In this document: positions 22,760 through 34,989 of the stretch, piece after piece | How the letters are laid out: every line of letters begins with the position of its first letter | Numbering within the stretch: position 1 is the first letter of the stretch | Assembly (NCBI GenBank): GCA_023078555.1 | Contig: CM041196.1 | Span: 7,637,985 to 7,701,984, forward strand | DNA: 64,000 nucleotides | Source: Ulva prolifera | Taxonomy: Eukaryota; Chlorophyta; Ulvophyceae; Ulvales; Ulvaceae | Direction: 5' to 3' | The notes under the pieces: generated by a model | Database searches by the model: none | Told to the model about the DNA's origin: nothing | The model's input: only the letters and a program-made list of their open reading frames with translations | Translations under genes and position numbers: made by a program

Positions 22760-25085
22760 TCGGTTGATTCCGCATTCTCTCGATACTTTGCTTTTGGAGA
22801 CATGCGCAGGATCACGTATATTCAAGCAGCTTGAATCTTGGATGGTGCTCCGAGTGTCGATGGCAGCCCCTGTGTGATGGTGGCAGCATCTGTGTGCTCC
22901 TCCACACGAGCGCACTGTAAATCTCAAAGCGCATGAGAACTAAAGTTTGAGTAGTTTGAATTGGCATCAAGATAGCTATGGGGAGCATGCTGCATCATCG
23001 AGATCACGGCGCAAGCAGCCGTTGCTGACCTCAGACGTTGAAACTGCCCTCATATTTCATAGCGCAGAATCATGGCCACCATCACAGACTGCGCAATAAA
23101 GCCCCTGTGCATCGATGGCCATACCCACTGCCCCTTAATATGCCATATGCATTCCCATGGGGTGCCTTGTGATGAATCCTGGGAGCTGGCAGTGACTGGT
23201 GAGTGCGTGTGGGCAAGAGGGTCAGGGATGTGGAACTCCCGCTGTACTGTCTGAGCACCGGGCGCTGGACAATGCGCTGGTCTGCGGCAGGTGCGCTGCA
23301 CACCCCACACCACGGCATAAATTTGACTTTGCCAAGTGGCCATGCCAGAGCTCCCATCCGCCCAGTTGTAGATTTTGTGCATATACACACTACCATGGTC
23401 TGCATTTGTTGCGATCTGAGCCTCGTCTTCCCGAGTGAAATGTATGTGTGTTCCCTGACACTTCGCCCGACACCGCCTGTTCATGCATAGCATGCAGGGC
23501 TGTCTGTTGCAACACTTCCCTTGAGGTGACGGCATTGTTCATTTGGTCATGTCAGGGGCAATGCACATACACTGCGAATGCTGATCATTGCTATGACGGG
23601 ACACGTCATGGTCATCCAGTCTCCAATCAAGTGAGCCTACACAGTCAATACAAGCTTTTGCAAGTTGCTTAACTCCAACACAGAGGCATGTTAGCGCAAC
23701 ATGGTCACCCTGTGCATGTGCTTTTGAAACATGTGCTGAGTTCATGAGATTGTTTTGTTGGCCAAGCCCAAGCTCTTGGCCTGCGTAGCTTATTTGTATT
23801 TCTGCAGCCTGGTCTTGTTCCATTCTGACCATCCAGGCACCGTCCCGAGGTAGATGCATGAATCAGGTGCTGGAAGGTGACGGCATGCAGATGATGCTGT
23901 TGATCCTTATGCCCAAATCCGATAATCATCTGGGATGAAAAAGATCAGTTGTAGCCATCAGATCGCGTCAGTGATGGAGGTGCCACTGTATTGAGAATCA
24001 TGCGCGAAGATTTTCGATGCCGCGAAGGTGTATGCGAAACGTCTCCAGCGTTGTGCATGGAATTCGCAATTGCATTCCGGTATCTGAAGTACGAATTTCG
24101 TGCGTTCCCGTTTCAGATATCCAGGCGCTGTGTTGACTGGGACTGACCACCCAGAGTGAGCAACCTCGCGGGCTTGTTTTGACGGGCACGCACCAGCATG
24201 AAGGCGCAACCTTTGCAATCAAAGACAAAGGAACACAGATGACCTACTATTGTCGTCAACGGCCTGTCGCATGTGTCCATTGGTCTTGCATGCCGCGAAG
24301 GCCGCGCTGGGGCGCCACTCCCCAGTGCTGCCTGTGCGCCAAGTTTTGGACTTTAGGCGGCCACCAAGAGGTCATATACAACTTTCTGTGCGCACTCAGT
24401 TACTGCAAAACCATTCAGGCCGCTGTTACTATGTCTGCTTGATCGCTCTTCGTGCGAACGCAAACCTGACCATTTTTCACGTGCTGCAGGTGCCATGCTT
24501 TGCCAGTTGCTATTCAGGCCGCAAGCGGGGAAGGCGCTGGAGTAAGTGTGCTGCATGGATACCACTAACCAGCATCAAATTACTGTGGACAGCTCTGTGC
24601 TGTGGCCTGACGAATGTGTTCAAGGTGAGCCATGTGAGCTGCACACTGTGCAACTGATGCGAGTCAAATAACCACTGCTCTGACCACGTAGTGGCACTTG
24701 CAAGATTATATGCTTGGAGATGCATGCAGACCATATCAACATGGGGAGTTTGTTTCTTCGTGCTGGCTGCAGTCAGAGATACAACGCTTGATGTACCAGA
24801 GATGAGGCACTCCCAACTCGCCAAAGTGACTGCTGCTCCTTTATGGCACCCCGTAGTTCGTGAGAGTGACGTGCAACGCAACGGTGCTGTGCTTTCTGAA
24901 ACAGATGTGTATTCAGCGGCGCCTGTGGAAAGCCTGGTACAGCAGTGTGGAGACGGGAAGGACGGCAATTGTGTGACCGGGTGCCGCTCCAATTGCTCAA
25001 CTACGGTAATGTAGGGTTCTGACAGGTGTACACATATATGTTGTGCAAGAGCTTCAGTCATGTCAGAGTTTGCTGCAGAGTGACA
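22760..25085. other. Long stretch with no assigned gene
   Basis: About 2.3 kb in which no domain was recognised on either strand. A plus-strand segment at 24691-25014 is open and begins with a hydrophobic run (TISTWGVCFFVLAAV) like a signal peptide. It may be a 5' exon of the ion-channel gene that follows. A minus-strand segment at 23958-24228 is open and basic but unrecognised. Between them nothing stands out. Confidence 0.35.
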
Positions 25086-28000
25086 CGATCATACTTTCGA
25101 GCCAGCGAAAGCAGTCGGCCCCGGAAAGACCTCAAGATATCTGATATAATTACGTATAGATTTCATACGGCTATCAGTGGCGGGACACCAGAAAAGATCA
25201 TTTTTATTCTTTGCGCAGTTACTCCATTTTTGGTGTTTTGTTCGGCGCTGTACAAGCGTGTCGCAACCAAAGATTCCTGGTTTGCATGCGTGTACAAGAC
25301 ATATTGCACACTGCTACGAACACCTTCATCTGTGTCCCGTGAGAAGGAACTTGCTCCCGCATTAGTCCTGAATGGTGCGCATCTCGGGGTTTGTTTTGTA
25401 TCTCTGCATGCGCACTCATGAGCCTGCCATGAACATGATGTCGTGCTGCAGGAGTCTTTTTGTGTGGACTGTGGGTGTACGGAGTCATGCTCGGCTTGAT
25501 CACTTCAGATATCAAAGAGCAGGTGCTGCTCTCATGGACTGAAAGCACCTTGCAGGTTTCTACTGTGGTGAACATCTTGACAAGGACTTGGGCCATTGTA
25601 TGGCAGGGCACCAAACAAACAACCAGGCATTGCCATCCACTGAGGTGTTGTGAGTGGCAACTCAGCATGAACATCACTGCCTCATGCACTGCCAGACTGT
25701 CCAAAAGCTCTGGGATGTGCTCCTTGGATTGTGCCATGGTGTTGGCACAAGGTATGTTGTATGTGGCCTTCCACAGAACAAGGTAGCATGTGAGCCTGCG
25801 GTGTGTACTGGTGTGTCGCGCGAGGTTGCTGCCCAGGCGCTCGGGTGGGATTCCTGGCTGAGAGATTATACACACATTACATCTGCCGCAGCTATCACCT
25901 TGACCTGGTTTGCAGGTACACATGATCAAAGAAGGCATGACACCCGTCGCCTGCCGAGATCATACGGTACGTTACATCCCCAATGTCCAATGCAGTTCTC
26001 AACCCTCAAGCAGCAACAGGTCATGCCGGCCTGCTCATAAGCAACATGACAGTAAGCTGGGTGCCTCACTCGGAATGTGGCGGATACTTGTTTGGACGTC
26101 GCATCCGGCGTTTAGGGGACGTGGTAAAGCTTATCCAGGTGATCAAGTCAGCGCTTGTACAGGTCATTTGCAACTGGAATGAAAGCACTCCAGCTTTATT
26201 ACGTCAAATATCCAAGGCACAACGAGGGCGCAGGACATTCCGTGGGCCAGTTGTTGTACTGGCAAATCGCTCAAAAGGATCTATGGATCAGGTTGTTGAG
26301 CAGGAGGTGCGGCCTTGATGACATGTTTGTGCTGACAGTGGGGGAGAGATGATATCCATTGTGTGCAAGCGCAATGAGTCTCCAAAGCCAGTTGCTACGA
26401 GATACACATCGCAGGTTTTCACAAAGACAAGCCATAGATTCGATGTGGAGACGCGACGTGGCGATCCTATGGATGTGGCAGATCTGCTGAGAACTCGAGT
26501 CAGCGCAGCACGAAATGTGTTCATCATGCATCCAGACGCGAATACAACGGTGTGCATTGCGTAATCCAGACTCACTCCGAGTGCAGACTGCAAGTGCAGA
26601 CCCAACCGTCATAGTGCATACAGGTCTCTCCACCCGGCCAGATAATACCAGATCTTGCCACCCTCACTCAGAAGAATGCACTCAAGGTGGCTACTGCCTT
26701 GCGTGTTGCATCTCTGCGTGAGACTCGACCTGATCACCCAATGGTACTGCAAGACTCCACTGGTGGATGGAAAGAGATTGGCTATTGCGACAAGTTCCTG
26801 GGGTTTGCATCGTCTGACCGACCACTACTGCGACTTTTTGAATAGTGCCTGCCTAAAAAGCTGTGTATTACTGTATCACTCGTAAGTGTGCAGGGGATAC
26901 AAAGCGGGTGGTGAAGCACTGGGACCTGCGCTACTGCCACTTGGTGAGAATGTGATGACTTCTTTGACGGCCCAGTGTGCGTGCCGCCCTGGCCTTGTTC
27001 GCGTAGTTGACTACCTATTCACGCACTCACCGGAAAGAGAGCAGTTGCGGTACATGGGCATCCCCAGTGGCACAACACATGAGTATGGCGTACTCAGACG
27101 AAGTCTGCGGGGGGGGGTTGCGCTGGGCTTCTGGAGTGCAGCAGATGGTAGAACCATATTGAATCCAGATGACAAGGACACACTGGAGCCAGGCGATCAA
27201 GTGCTTGTGCTCTCAAAGTATAGCAAGCTCACTTTTGAATCAACTCCAGCGATCCCAGGTGAGGGGCCTGTCCGTTGAGCTTGTTCCTTTGTCGCTGTTT
27301 GCACAAACGTTGTCGCTCGCTGCACAACAGGCATGCAGGAGCCTGAGTTGTTGTCAATCAACCGCGCAGCTTGCAGACTCAGTCATCTCAGACGCACAGG
27401 ACTGGATGGCGTCCCAGCACAAGGTCAATGCTGTTGAAAAGCCGCAACGTGTCATTGTGCTCAACTGGATGCAAGACATCGAGCCACTTTTAGCGGACTT
27501 TGCAGAGTTCAGTCCAGCTGGATCTGAGATCATTTTTGTTCAAGAGCAACGACACAGGCACTTGCCGTATCGAGTGGGATCAGTTCGCTTCAGGCAGGTG
27601 TGCGCGGAATCTGTTGTCTTTGTATGTGTCACAAGCAATAGCAATTCGGAAGATGCCACATCAATGACTATGCATGTTCAAGGTAGTTTCTAAGAGTCAC
27701 ATGGACAGAGATGCTCTGCACAAAGCTGGTTGGAACAATTGTAATGCCATTGTTTACGGATTAAATGGAGCGTTGGCAGACTCGGTGTATGACAGCCAGC
27801 TGCTGGCTGACATCATGGTGCGTTCTGCCAATGATTGCAAGGCCCTCTAAAGCTGCTGAATCGAATCTACAACGACAGTATCATGTTGATTGCAGGTCCT
27901 CCAGACGTACTACAACGAGGCAGGTTGCAGTAAACGGCTCCATATCTTGGTGCGATGATGGAGATTAAGTTTCATTTTGCTTGCTGTTTATGACGCCAAC

Positions 28001-29580
28001 TTTTCTCATCCACCATACTATCCAGGCACCAGCGAGAGATCCATACACTGCATCTGTTGTTTCTCACATCCTTAAAGACTGGGGTGATGCTAAAGTCAGG
28101 CTGACGAAGGTGTCCCCTGAAGCTAGGCTGATTCTATCAGATGCGCAACATCGGTCTATAGGAGATTCAACAGACTCTCAGGGTGCGTATTCTGTCTCTG
28201 GAGCTAGATACAGGTGATTGTGGTCACTGTGCTACAACACTGTCCATGTTTTGGCTTCATGCGTAGTGGCTACTTGCTAGAATGTGTGTCTGATGTTGGA
28301 GCCTGCTAGACCTGCTCGGGGATTCAAGCCATGTGACATCATGTTTCTTGCAGCGTCGCGCTTCGTTGCAGAGCCACAACGTCTGTATTACAACTCCTCT
28401 TCCAATGGATTGGATACGGTGTCAAGGCACCTTGTCACCAGTCCAAAACGTCACCCAGGCACTCGTCCGCCAATGGATGAGGTGCTGCCACTGCAGCACA
28501 TAATTTCCGCTGAGCTGTTCATGCCGCGAGAATTTGCCACAGCAATGCTGGTGCGTTTCTGTTGCGGCCGGATCAGCAACGTCAAGTCGCACAGCTCTTG
28601 TGTTGTCAAATTCTGCCCAAAAGCATTTTATGATGCCAACGTCCAGTGAAGAGCCAATCGCAACTTAACTGTGGTCCAACAGTGCAGGTGCATGTGGCGC
28701 AAGAGCCAAAGCTCATGTACATCCTGCAGGTGTGCTGTGTGTGCAAGTGAGTGAAGTGCATAGCCTGCATTATTTCTGTGATTCTCTGCTTGGTCTCTCC
28801 CTTTCCTGATCTATGCTCCTGCATCTTTTGTTCAAATCTTGGACTTCAAGATGTTAGTAGTGTCGGCAGACGTATTCCCGAAACGATTTCCCTTAAAAGT
28901 AAGATTGGGTCCGTTTCAGCAATGTCCCTGGAAGGCCGTTGCTACCATTCATAGTCCACATTGGCCAGCCATGCACGTGTCACATTGTCGAGGCTCATTC
29001 ATGCACACGCATGCTGATCTCGCATCACATTCCATGGCATGCCAACATAAATGTGACCAATTTAATCCTGCTCGCTCACCTGCCATGTGTATAGGAGTTC
29101 TTTGACAGCCAGAGTGGCCACACAATCTGGCTGCGCAGTGCTCAAGCCTACCATATTGACTACAGTTATGACCCAGACCCTGTGTCATTTGCGTGGATCA
29201 GCGAAGCTGCCCGCACAAGAGGTGAAACTGCACTGGGTGTCATGACGAGGGAAGGCGAGGTGCGGTGTCTGATGCTTTTTGTCTTGGAAGACCTGAACTC
29301 GTCCCAGTGCAGGCCTCTGGTTGAAAGCAAACTACGTCGATGTCGACAGTTGCTGGCAGCACGATCATTCGACGATAGAATCTGTTTGTGGTCGTCTTGG
29401 CATAGCGATGAGACCAATGGTGGACAAATTTGTGTGTCTGATTATGTTCTGGTATAATCCATCCATTGAGTATTTGCATATTTGCAGGTATGTTTGTCGC
29501 CACCTGCAGAGGCAACTTTCAAGTTCCGGTCAGGCGACCGAATCGTTGTTGTTCAGACAAACCGCAGCCTGCATAGCTGA
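25086..29580 (+). CDS. CASTOR/POLLUX-type ion channel (start not resolved)
   Basis: Cation channel of the plant CASTOR/POLLUX (DMI1) family, which sits in nuclear or plastid membranes. Exons identified along 4.5 kb: TM helix EKIIFILCAVTPFLVFCSAL after a GTP motif (about 25175-25245); GLWVYGVMLGLITSDIKEQ, the pore region (about 25450-25520); VVVLANRSK; FDVETRRGDPMDVADLLR (about 26430-26490); VVDYLFTHSPEREQLRYMG and LEPGDQVLVLSKYSKLTF, the first RCK-like module (about 27004-27237); VIVLNWMQDIEPLLADFAEF (about 27450-27510) opening the second; PLQHIISAELFMPREFATAM (about 28488-28550); EFFDSQSGHTIWLRSAQAY and ALGVMTREGE (about 29094-29258); and the last exon 29488-29580 with FKFRSGDRIVV. The order matches the family. 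Intron borders are only partly verified and the N-terminal exon is unknown. Confidence 0.85.
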
Positions 29581-30563
29581 AGAGGACAGAAATTCACGAT
29601 GCCCGAGTGTGTCAAGTGCCCTTGATGACCGAGTTGATGCAAGCTGTTAGAGATGCCCACTTCGTGTGGCTGTAAACAAACATCAAATCAAAAGGGTATT
29701 TACACTACACAAGACATGGAAGCGGCAGTAGACATCGAATCACAGGTTCATAGTAATAACGGTCCTCGGTCAACCTATCATGATCCAATGCTGCACGGGC
29801 ACAGTGCATTGGGCCGTCACCTTTTCAATCACCACACGCTCTCTGGTGCGCAGCACGTGTAGCTCTGATGTCGGAGAAGTGAAGTCCCAGCTCCACTGCT
29901 CTGCCCTAGTTATGAAGATGATGTGTCACAGTGTTGATTCCGTCAACTGTGCTCGTGCTGTTGACGAATCCGATGCCGATTGTAGATGCTGCGCTGTCGA
30001 CCCCGTGTAGTCACAAACAGAACATCTTTGGTATTGTGTCACGGTCTACCACACTCCCGATTCGGACTTCCATCTTGATGTATGCTTGCATGCGACCAGT
30101 CGGGTACACTGCTTGTCATCTTCAGCCAGTCCTTGACAACTTAAATAAAACTTGTAAGCGTCCCTGCTCGTGTGCACGCACCTGTGTGCAGGCCAGGAGT
30201 GTATTTTGTGGCACTCCTGAAAGCGCATACTGCAAAGAGGGGCCTTCTGATGAGTATTTCAAATTGCAATCTCAGTGGCCTGCATCTACAGGGCAGCCTT
30301 GGATGGCGCGGGAAGTCAAATGTGAGGTGTGTCAAGGGCGTGTGCGTGTGGGTATGCTTTGGGGAAAGTTCGTTGTCAAGTGCATCTGTGGAACATGACC
30401 TTGCATGGAGGCTGTGCCTCGTTGGCACAGACATGCACCTCTCCAGCGACCAGGGCTGATTACTATGACCAGGGGCAGTAGTGCTTCAGGTCCTGGCATG
30501 TGTTACAGGATGATTTATGGGTCGAATATGAGAGTGGAAAAGTACCAAAGCATCAAATTGCAA
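29581..30563. other. Convergent intergenic stretch between channel and GID8 genes
   Basis: Contains both 3' UTRs. TGTAA occurs near 29670 on the plus strand and near 30505 on the minus strand, consistent with poly(A) signals of the two genes. Short open frames here show no domain. Confidence 0.5.
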
Positions 30564-31610
30564 TCACAGGTGCCTCGTCTGACCTATACTGGAGCCCTCC
30601 ACAATGTTCAAATCAGTCAATTTCGGAAATTTCGTTCGCGATTCTAGCCGATCTTGACACCAAGCGAGCATTTTCACCAAAGAGGAAAGCTTGGACTCTG
30701 TGCTATGGTTCAATCTTGCAAGGATTGCCTTGTTCAGCTCTGATGCAATCATCTGCCGTTGCTGGAGTTCCATCAGGTGCTTGCAAGGGCATGTGTTGGG
30801 GTCTTCGAAAGCAATGAGAGCGATGGTGTTCTCTACACAAAAGCTCTGGATGTCGCACAGCTAGTGTTCATACTGGCGCAAGGTGTCATCACTGTTGTAC
30901 AGCATGATCAGGCAACGCAATGTGCAGGGTGCACACCAAGGTCGTCCAGCGCATCGGGATTTTCTTCTCCCTTATATGCGAGATACTCTTGTGCGAAAAG
31001 CAGTGCTTCGTTTACCTTCCCAGATCTGATCAATTCAATCACTTGCTGCTGTTGAACATGAAAGAACAGCTTCGTGTTTGTCTCAAGAATCTACGTATAC
31101 ACATTCACTATATTCGTCAAACAGGCCACTGTACTTCGATTTATGTACACTGTGCGATCTATGGGTAGGTGGATGACGCACTTCGGGATTGAGGTCATTC
31201 AATTGTGAGATCGCGCTCTGTAGCTCGCCATGTTCAACAGCGTTTCTGATGTACATCCTCTCCTCAGAACGGTCTACATTATGGTCCATTAAAGTTCCAG
31301 ATTCTACTTCAAAAGTCCTAGCTGCATCAAGATAGCCCTGCAAAATCAGCACAGCTTTCAGCACGAAATGCACCACCGCCAAACTTGTCTCTCTCACATA
31401 CTCAGATATTCCAGAACCAACCTCTGTGGTTAAGAAGTTCATGACAAGTGAGTTCAAATCTTGCGTGGGCAACAAAAACTTTTCGCATTTCTGTTCCCAT
31501 TCCTGATCAGATATGCGTCTGGCAGTGTCCTGCAAAAGTTCGGCCAAACACAATCAAAACAAAAGCAAGAAACAAAATGTGCCAATTATCAATCACACAG
31601 TTACCTCCAT
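30564..31610 (-). CDS. GID8: GID8 homologue (LisH-CTLH protein of the GID/CTLH ubiquitin ligase)
   Basis: Scaffold subunit of the GID/CTLH E3 ubiquitin ligase. Frame-checked exons in transcript order: 31610-31605, 31529-31422, 31337-31182, 31090-30937, 30832-30564; about 230 residues, the normal length of GID8. ISDQEWEQK opens the protein. The LisH motif spans LVMNFLTTEGYLDAARTFE across an intron. The CTLH domain begins MYIRNAVEHGELQSAISQLN with DLNPE. The CRA region follows with FFHVQQQQVIELIRSGKVNE, EALLFAQEYLAYKGEENPD, ENTIALIAFEDP and KMLAWCQDRLESRTKFPKLT. All joins are GT-AG and restore conserved words. The first coding exon is only ATGGAG. The gene is divergent from the SnRK2 gene, with about 460 bases between the starts. 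Confidence 0.93.
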
Positions 31611-32067
31611 GTTATAGTCGGGCAGACGACCGTTCTGGCTGGGCACCGGACAGCAGGTACTGATTACGACAAAGCAGCGAGAAGACGAACGCGCGACCGT
31701 CCTGACTGCCAACATGAAGTATGTTTGTGCGCAGTTGATTAAGCTGTCTCGCAGCATTTACAGTTGTATCATACGTGTTGGCTACAAGTTGCGTTCACTT
31801 CCAGTCATGCATGCGCAGTCTGAATCGAGATGCATGGGTGACTCCGTCGCAGGGGCAGCACCAACACATCACATAGATCAATCCCGAGTACAAGTAATGT
31901 ACATAACGAAAAGCGCATCCAGAAAATCTAAAGTGATCGAAGCCGAGATCGAGTGCCTTCGCGCAAGCAGAACGCACATCCCGTAGCAATAATTTCAAAG
32001 TGTTTGCAAAGGTTTCAGACCCAGCTGGTCATCTTGCACGGATAGCTGGCTACGTCTTCTACACAGG
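31611..32067. promoter_or_regulatory. Divergent promoter region of GID8 and SnRK2
   Basis: About 457 bases separate the two diverging start codons; both promoters and 5' UTRs must lie here. No specific element was recognised. Confidence 0.45.
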
Positions 32068-34207
32068 ATGGAAAGCTATGAATATGTGAAAAAGCTTGGC
32101 AGTGGCAACTTTGGCGTGATCAACCTCATGCGGCATAAAGAAACGGGAGAACTTGTCGCTGTAAAGCAATTAGAGGTACGATTGGATTGAGACAAGTTTC
32201 GAGCATATGTACTGACACAATTGGTCTGTTTGATTGGAATCTTGTTCTGCTTCCAGCGTCCCGCACGAGAATGTGAAGGTGGAATTTTTGCAGAGAGGCG
32301 CCAAGATTGACAAGAATGTCTACAGAGAGGTGATCAACCACCGCAAGCTGAGCCATCCAAATATAATCGGATTCAAAGCAATTCATCTTGACTACCGGCA
32401 CTTGTATATCGTCATGGAGTACGGTGCTGGTGCGTCTTCCCGGCGAACGCTGCAGGGCATGCTGGCTGAAAATTGCAGTGTTGATCTGCTCCGGGCCAGC
32501 AAGCCGGACAGGATAATGGCCTCATTTTTTCGAGACGCCGTAAGCGTCACAATATCTACCACTATATGCTTTTTGTTCTGCACATCGAATTATAGCATGT
32601 GAAGCATCACGTCGAGCAGTGCCGCGTCGAGTTTTGGTGAAGATGTCATATTCTAATAGAAAGCGTTCCCGACTCGTATATGTGAATCCGGAAAATAGGA
32701 TCAGATACATTCGTGATTTTCATCTACACTGTCTATGTGAAAACATTTTGATTGCTGGATCAGCACGTTGATGGCCCGCACCATGTCACCTGCCACTGCG
32801 TCGCATGGTACACAGTGAGCCCCAGCTTGACAGTCAAATCACGGAGCGATAAACGTCATAGTAATCGGTCCTCAGGTATTAGACGTACCGACTACGACCA
32901 ATGGTCGTCGAGCACGCCAGCGTAATATCTTCAGGAAAGCAAGCAATGATCCTGTGGGCTTTCAACATCAATCTGCGTACGCTTTGTATGAATTTTAAAT
33001 GATATTGATGTCAGCGGATCTTGGAAGCTAATGCTCCACGCTGGTGAATGAGCGGTCACGACGGTGGCATCACGCGTTCACTACGAACATAGTGTTGTGC
33101 ACAACTCGTATGAGCACTGCACCACACAAGCAACCTTGCGCCCGATCTTTCGCTCACCTTGACGTCACATTCAGGTGGAGAACTTTTCAGTCTCATTCGG
33201 AAAGCAAAACGATTTCCCGAGAATGACGCTAGATATTTCTTTCAGCAGCTCATCTGTGGCATAGAATACCTCCATGAATCTGGAGTTACGCATCGCGATA
33301 TCAAGCTGGAAAATACGTTGATTGGCGGTTCGCGGCCGGGAACGTTAATTAAGATCTGCGACTTTGGCTACTCCAAAAGGCCAGAAGTAGAGCAGTCGCA
33401 GTGCAAGTCAATTGTAGGCACTCCTGCATACCTGGCTCCAGAGGTCCTGTCCAACAAGCCATACAGGGGAACGGCAGTCGACGTTTGGTCAGCCGGAGTT
33501 CTGCTTTATGTGATGCTTGTTGGCGCATATCCATTTGAAGATCCAAGCGACAGGTGTGTACTCGTTTCACGCCCAGTGGACTGTTTGGCACTGCATACTC
33601 ATACAAGTCCGGCCCTGCACAAACCAACTACCATATGCTGTTCTAAACCAGGATCGTCATCGATTTTGGCGAAATCACTGGTCCAATATCCTGCATCTGC
33701 ATTATTCCTGGGGCCAGAGGGTCATGCGGCTCAGTGCACTGCATGGCTGATCGTTACACGAAATTAAGAACTCTATATCTCATCAAGGTCAAATAAGAAC
33801 GGATGTTGCATCCTTCAGCTATGGGGTGGCATCGAGATGGACTCTAGCGAGCGAAGCCATGTATTAAAGGGGACACTGCTGTGACGAAAGAGTGGTGAAC
33901 AGCTAAAAACAACCGACTCACATTCTAAGACATGGACGGGAAGACTTAATTGAGTGGACATGGCTGCAGGTCTGATTTTCAGAAAATAGTGGCTCGAATT
34001 ATGAAGCTAGACTATCGAATTCCTGACAAACTGAACTTGTCATTTTCAGTCAAGCACTTGCTCAGCCGCATTTTTGTGAAAGACCCTGCCAAGCGAATCA
34101 CGATCTGGGAGATTAAGCAGCACAGTTGGTATCTTCACCGGCTGCCGTACGAGCTGCAAGAGGGTTATCAGGGATTTGAAAGGTACGAGAACCTCGAAGC
34201 AGCTTGA
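32068..34207 (+). CDS. SnRK2-type Ser/Thr protein kinase, short form
   Basis: SNF1-related kinase of subgroup 2, the stress and ABA-linked class in land plants. Frame-checked exons 32068-32175, 32294-32429, 33175-33553 and 33970-34207; about 286 residues. [20 protein letters not shown] holds the Gly-rich loop, [14 protein letters not shown] the catalytic Lys, and REVINHRKL the helix C Glu. [25 protein letters not shown] (Ile where most SnRK2 have Leu), DFGYSK, the activation loop [12 protein letters not shown] and [19 protein letters not shown] follow, then [12 protein letters not shown] and HSWYLHRLP. The protein stops 20-odd residues after the kinase domain, so the SnRK2 box and acidic ABA box found in plant members are absent. 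The second intron is long (745 bases). Kinase catalytic residues are all present. Confidence 0.93.
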
Positions 34208-34989
34208 AACATGACCATAAGGCCTTGCGATGAGAACAACATCCTGTATAGATATCCACAATGCAAGCAGACGATTGATGACATCAAGCAAGTGTTGAAC
34301 CGGGCTCGTAGGCCGGGTGTCGAACCGCTATGAAGTCGGCTGGAGACGGAGCGAGTACAGGACTCGATTTCGCTGTCCAGGCCAAGAGGCCACGGCATAT
34401 GCGTGATAGAATTGGAAAGTTTTTCTTGCGGGATGGTTGCCTCAAAATCGCATGTGCTTGCAGAACGTGCTGTATCTGCTCTGTATAACATGAATATTCG
34501 GTTTGTCAGCCGTAGACGACAGCCATCAAGCATGCAGGACTAGGAAAGTGTAAGAATATTTGTCTGTTGAATTGGCAGAACTTACTGCTATGCATGAAAC
34601 TGCAGGCAGCACAGGCCACTGTTCCGCACTGCCCAAACGCGCATGCCCGCGAGAAATTAGCAGTGCCTGTGCCATTTCTGATACAACCAATCCCTATGCG
34701 CTCTCAAAGACCGCGTAGACAAGCCCATTGTGATAGTTAATGTTCAAGTGTAATTTGCCGAGGGAACTGGGAGGAAGCACCCTGACGCCAAATGATGCAT
34801 AATGGCTACAAGTCAACAACGCATATTCAAACATGGCGGGCTTCAGGCCACACAGTGCAGGCGTTTCTGGTGAAGCACTCGGACGTTTACCTTGCTGATA
34901 AATTCATAAGTTTTGGTCACAACAACCGCCTTCGTTTCTCTCGGCGCCTCTTTGCGCTTGCATGGCTCACAGCTTCACCTGTCGCACGC
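34208..34989. other. Intergenic stretch between SnRK2 and the giant coiled-coil gene
   Basis: No gene seen. TGTAA at about 34548 could serve SnRK2. The frame from 34792 is open up to the ATG at 34990 but reads as non-conserved sequence, so I start the next gene at 34990. Confidence 0.45.

Noticed and set aside
23050..23535. 161-codon minus-strand open frame
   Set aside because: Cys/His-rich composition hinted at a zinc finger, but the spacing is irregular and an equally long frame exists on the other strand.
30141..30460. Overlapping open frames between the channel gene and GID8
   Set aside because: The position is the 3' UTR space of two convergent genes and the frames lack any conserved motif.
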